Part shown: positions 49,338 through 50,955 of the stretch, in pieces
Position numbering within the stretch: position 1 is the first letter of the stretch
Layout of the letters: the number at the start of each line of letters is the position of its first letter
NCBI GenBank assembly: GCA_902798645.1
Contig: CADBXV010000003.1
Coordinates: 1-50,955 of the forward strand
Reading direction: 5' to 3'
DNA: 50,955 bases
DNA from: an uncultured bacterium
GTDB lineage: Bacteria > Cyanobacteriota > Vampirovibrionia > Gastranaerophilales > Gastranaerophilaceae
The notes under the pieces: model-generated
Database searches by the model: none
Told to the model about the DNA's origin: nothing
The model's input: only the letters and a program-made list of their open reading frames with translations
Made by a program: the position numbers and the translations under genes

Positions 49338-50054
49338 TTAGAAAGTCCATTTTGCTCCGACTTCTATACCTTGATTAAACCGTCCGTTTGCAAAAAGGTT
49401 AATATGTTCGCTGACTTTACCATCAACAAATGCTGTACCTGTAACATATCCCATGCTTTTATGAACATCCAGTGTTCTTGTATCTCCACCAAAATGTCTT
49501 TTATCACGAACTTGTGCTCCAGTAAAATCATTTGTTTCAATATATTCAATATCAGTAACAGGTGTTTTTAATGTTATATCTTTATCCTGTAATGTACTGC
49601 GTGTTCCTGCTTCAATACCAACGCCAAATTTAACATTTTTTGCCTTAAATGTTAATTGAGCACCTAGTCCCATTCTTTTTTCACCGCTTGTCCATTTGGA
49701 GTCATACTTGTATGTTTCTTGTCGAACTTGTGGTTGTGCATCTTTATTAAAAGCTGAATGGTACACATCTGTGTATGTAAATTCGCTGGTGTCAGTTTTG
49801 TCTTTTCCTCTATAAATAGATGCTGTTCCGTATGTATCAAGACCGAAACCTTTTCCAAGATTAAATTCATGTCCTAATTTGACTTCTGCTCCGATTGTAG
49901 TGCCGGCTTTTAAGTTTGCGTCTAAATAAGTGTTTTTGTAATTTAATTTACCACCTATGCCAACTCCAATATTCAAAGATTTTTCATTAGCAGGATTTTT
50001 TAGCATCCCTGTTTGTGCTTGTGCGTATCCTTGTGCAGTTAGTCCTTTTACCAT
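49338..50054 (-). CDS. Beta-barrel-like protein without signal peptide
   Basis: 238 residues. Alternating hydrophobic/polar strands with Gly and aromatic girdles (LNIGVGIGGKLNYKN, TTIGAEVKLGHEFNLG, MGLGAQLTFKAKNVKFGVGIEAG) and a terminal Phe (EVGAKWTF) recall small outer-membrane barrels. AAGGAGA sits at the right distance before ATG, and the next 15 residues (MVKGLTAQGYAQAQTG) are polar, so no signal peptide is seen. I cannot find an alternative start that adds one. Its location in the outer membrane is therefore uncertain. Own promoter and terminator. Confidence 0.65.
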   Translation of the reverse strand: MVKGLTAQGYAQAQTGMLKNPANEKSLNIGVGIGGKLNYKNTYLDANLKAGTTIGAEVKLGHEFNLGKGFGLDTYGTASIYRGKDKTDTSEFTYTDVYHSAFNKDAQPQVRQETYKYDSKWTSGEKRMGLGAQLTFKAKNVKFGVGIEAGTRSTLQDKDITLKTPVTDIEYIETNDFTGAQVRDKRHFGGDTRTLDVHKSMGYVTGTAFVDGKVSEHINLFANGRFNQGIEVGAKWTF

Positions 50055-50390
50055 ACTCTTTCTCCTTTTCTTTTTATACTCTGTGTGTTAAAATTTGTTT
50101 GTGTATTTGTTATGTATATATAAAGTATTTACTCAATCAAAAATTGCCTGGTTTTATGAAATTAAATTGCTAAATTGATAAAATGTAGAGATAACGCTAC
50201 ATTACAGGTTAACAAAACTTAACATATAATACTTTTAAGTTCATAAATTACAAATTTTATGAAACAAAATGTATATTGTACTACGCACGCAGATATATAG
50301 AACGGCTTTTGAACAACAATTAATTATTTATTAAATACTTGTCCAATCGCATTGTGATTATATTTGCACGTAAATACAGTGAGTAAACTT
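50055..50390. other. Divergent promoter region with dyad
   Basis: Holds the minus-strand promoter above, a short hairpin (ATGTAG/CTACAT, about 50182-50199) and an eight-base inverted repeat (TTCATAAA/TTTATGAA, 50240-50263) that might be an operator for the XRE protein. No gene. Confidence 0.5.
50113..50140 (-). promoter_or_regulatory. Promoter of the beta-barrel-like gene
   Basis: On the minus strand: TTGATT, 16 bases, TATACA, with ATACTTTATATATAC around the -10 box, the same type of core as at 23843 and 38647. Confidence 0.5.
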
Positions 50391-50717
50391 ATGGGCGTAA
50401 AAGAAGAATTAGGCAAAAAAATAAAAAGAATGAGATTAAACAGAGGGCTTACTCAAGAACAGCTTTCTGAGGCAGTTGATATATCTCAGCGTACATTAAG
50501 CGGAATTGAGATTGGAGAGAATTTTGTAACCGCAGAGACTTTAGACAAACTTATAAAGGCTCTTAATACAACAACAGAAGAACTTTTTGCGACTAATCAT
50601 CTTAAAGATAATAATGAAATTGTTAAAGAGATTGTATCTGACATAAATGTAATTGCAGGTGATCCTATAAAACTTGATATACTGTATAATGTTACAAAAA
50701 GTTTAATGAAAGAATAA
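50391..50717 (+). CDS. XRE-family transcriptional regulator
   Basis: 108 residues from ATG 50391 (MGVKEELGKKIKRMRL); earlier TTG and GTG codons would add residues not typical of the fold. Helix-turn-helix at about 5-60: MRLNRGLTQEQLSEAVDISQRTLSGIEIGENFVTAETLDKLIKAL. The rest (60-108) is a helical dimerisation-like tail. Probably a DNA-binding repressor; a dyad lies upstream between it and the divergent beta-barrel gene. Confidence 0.85.
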   Translation: MGVKEELGKKIKRMRLNRGLTQEQLSEAVDISQRTLSGIEIGENFVTAETLDKLIKALNTTTEELFATNHLKDNNEIVKEIVSDINVIAGDPIKLDILYNVTKSLMKE

Positions 50718-50738
50718 TTCGTAACATTTCAGCAATAT

Positions 50739-50823
50739 CCCTCTCCATTGGGAGAGGGAAGAAATTCAAGTTGAGGAATGATATTCATTTTAATTCCGAA
50801 ACTTAGAATTTCGGGTGAGGGTT
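50739..50823 (+). repeat. CCCTCTCC-GGGTGAGGG repeat, copy g
   Basis: CCCTCTCCATTGGGAGAGGG, an inner hairpin (GAAATTC..AAGTT..GGAAT with ATTCC..AACTT..GAATTTC), then GGGTGAGGG. It lies 21 bases after the XRE stop. Confidence 0.85.
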
Positions 50824-50892
50824 GGACATGAGATTATTAAAATTTAACTCTCACTTATAATTTTTGCCGGGTTAAAACTCAATTTATCAGCT

Positions 50893-50955
50893 AACCCTCA
50901 CCAATAATTTCTAATTTTCAAACCTTGCGGTTTTCAAATTGAAATTATATCCTCT
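50893..50955 (-). repeat. CCCTCTCC-GGGTGAGGG repeat, copy h (cut by window end)
   Basis: Starts CCCTCACC and has an inner hairpin (ATAATTTC..ATTT..AAACC with GGTTT..AAAT..GAAATTAT). The outer CCCTCTCC hairpin begins at the last bases. Inverted relative to copy g with no gene between them. Confidence 0.78.

Noticed and set aside
1..50955. Prophage or integrated plasmid
   Set aside because: No integrase, capsid, portal or replication genes; the tRNA at 6039 has no att-like duplication nearby that I can see.

Overview
The window reads as a stretch of AT-rich chromosome (roughly one third G+C by eye) from a fermentative, diderm-like, flagellated anaerobe. My best placement is a gut Gastranaerophilales-type bacterium (Vampirovibrionia / Melainabacteria, the non-photosynthetic sister group of Cyanobacteria). 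The reasons are a compact flagellin gene, a biotin-dependent Na+-pumping decarboxylase set, exported and beta-barrel-like proteins next to housekeeping genes, and many lineage-type hypothetical proteins carrying a short F-x-G/A-K motif. This placement is inference from gene content and style, not from a marker-gene tree.

Layout. Bases 1-2400 hold a membrane metalloprotease, a small membrane protein and a decayed REP-associated tyrosine transposase (RAYT), among short palindromes that begin with GTAG. Bases 2.4-6.1 kb hold a HAD-GNAT-SGNH fusion, a Gdx/SugE-like exporter, a guanine-deaminase-like enzyme and tRNA-Arg(TCT). Bases 6.2-12.1 kb hold two divergent two-component clusters separated by a PC4-family pseudogene. 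Bases 12.1-22.4 kb hold exported proteins, a SprA-like putative protease, uvrC, a DUF559 nuclease boxed by inverted repeats, a phosphohexomutase, two metal-dependent phosphoesterase/hydrolase genes and a Memo-AMMECR1 fusion. Bases 22.4-28.7 kb hold an unrecognised coiled-coil protein, a likely small RNA, rsgA-ispA-PAP2, rpsT, flagellin and rnpA. Bases 28.8-44.7 kb are mostly lineage-specific: a three-gene zinc-ribbon ATPase / acidic-repeat / single-pass membrane protein operon, a lytic transglycosylase, two large duplicated membrane proteins, two related exported proteins and a glycosyltransferase with a Cys-rich tail. Bases 44.7-49.0 kb hold birA-oadG-oadA-oadB, a unit in which BirA would biotinylate OadA, and OadA, OadG and OadB would form a Na+-translocating decarboxylase. 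The end holds a beta-barrel-like protein and an XRE regulator.

The most unusual content is not in the proteins. (1) A REP/RAYT family has a constant GTAG head and stems that differ between copies while staying complementary; one copy lies inside the RAYT gene. (2) A second repeat family has a constant CCCTCTCC / GGGTGAGGG frame and an inner hairpin that differs in every copy yet always self-pairs. One inverted pair exactly boxes a DUF559 endonuclease gene, and another pair is empty. (3) Several genes have a TATAAT-like box exactly six bases before ATG and no ribosome binding site, which predicts leaderless mRNAs. (4) An orphan promoter-terminator unit shares an 18-base promoter core and a TTGTTACAAAA site with the promoter of a 50-residue ORF.
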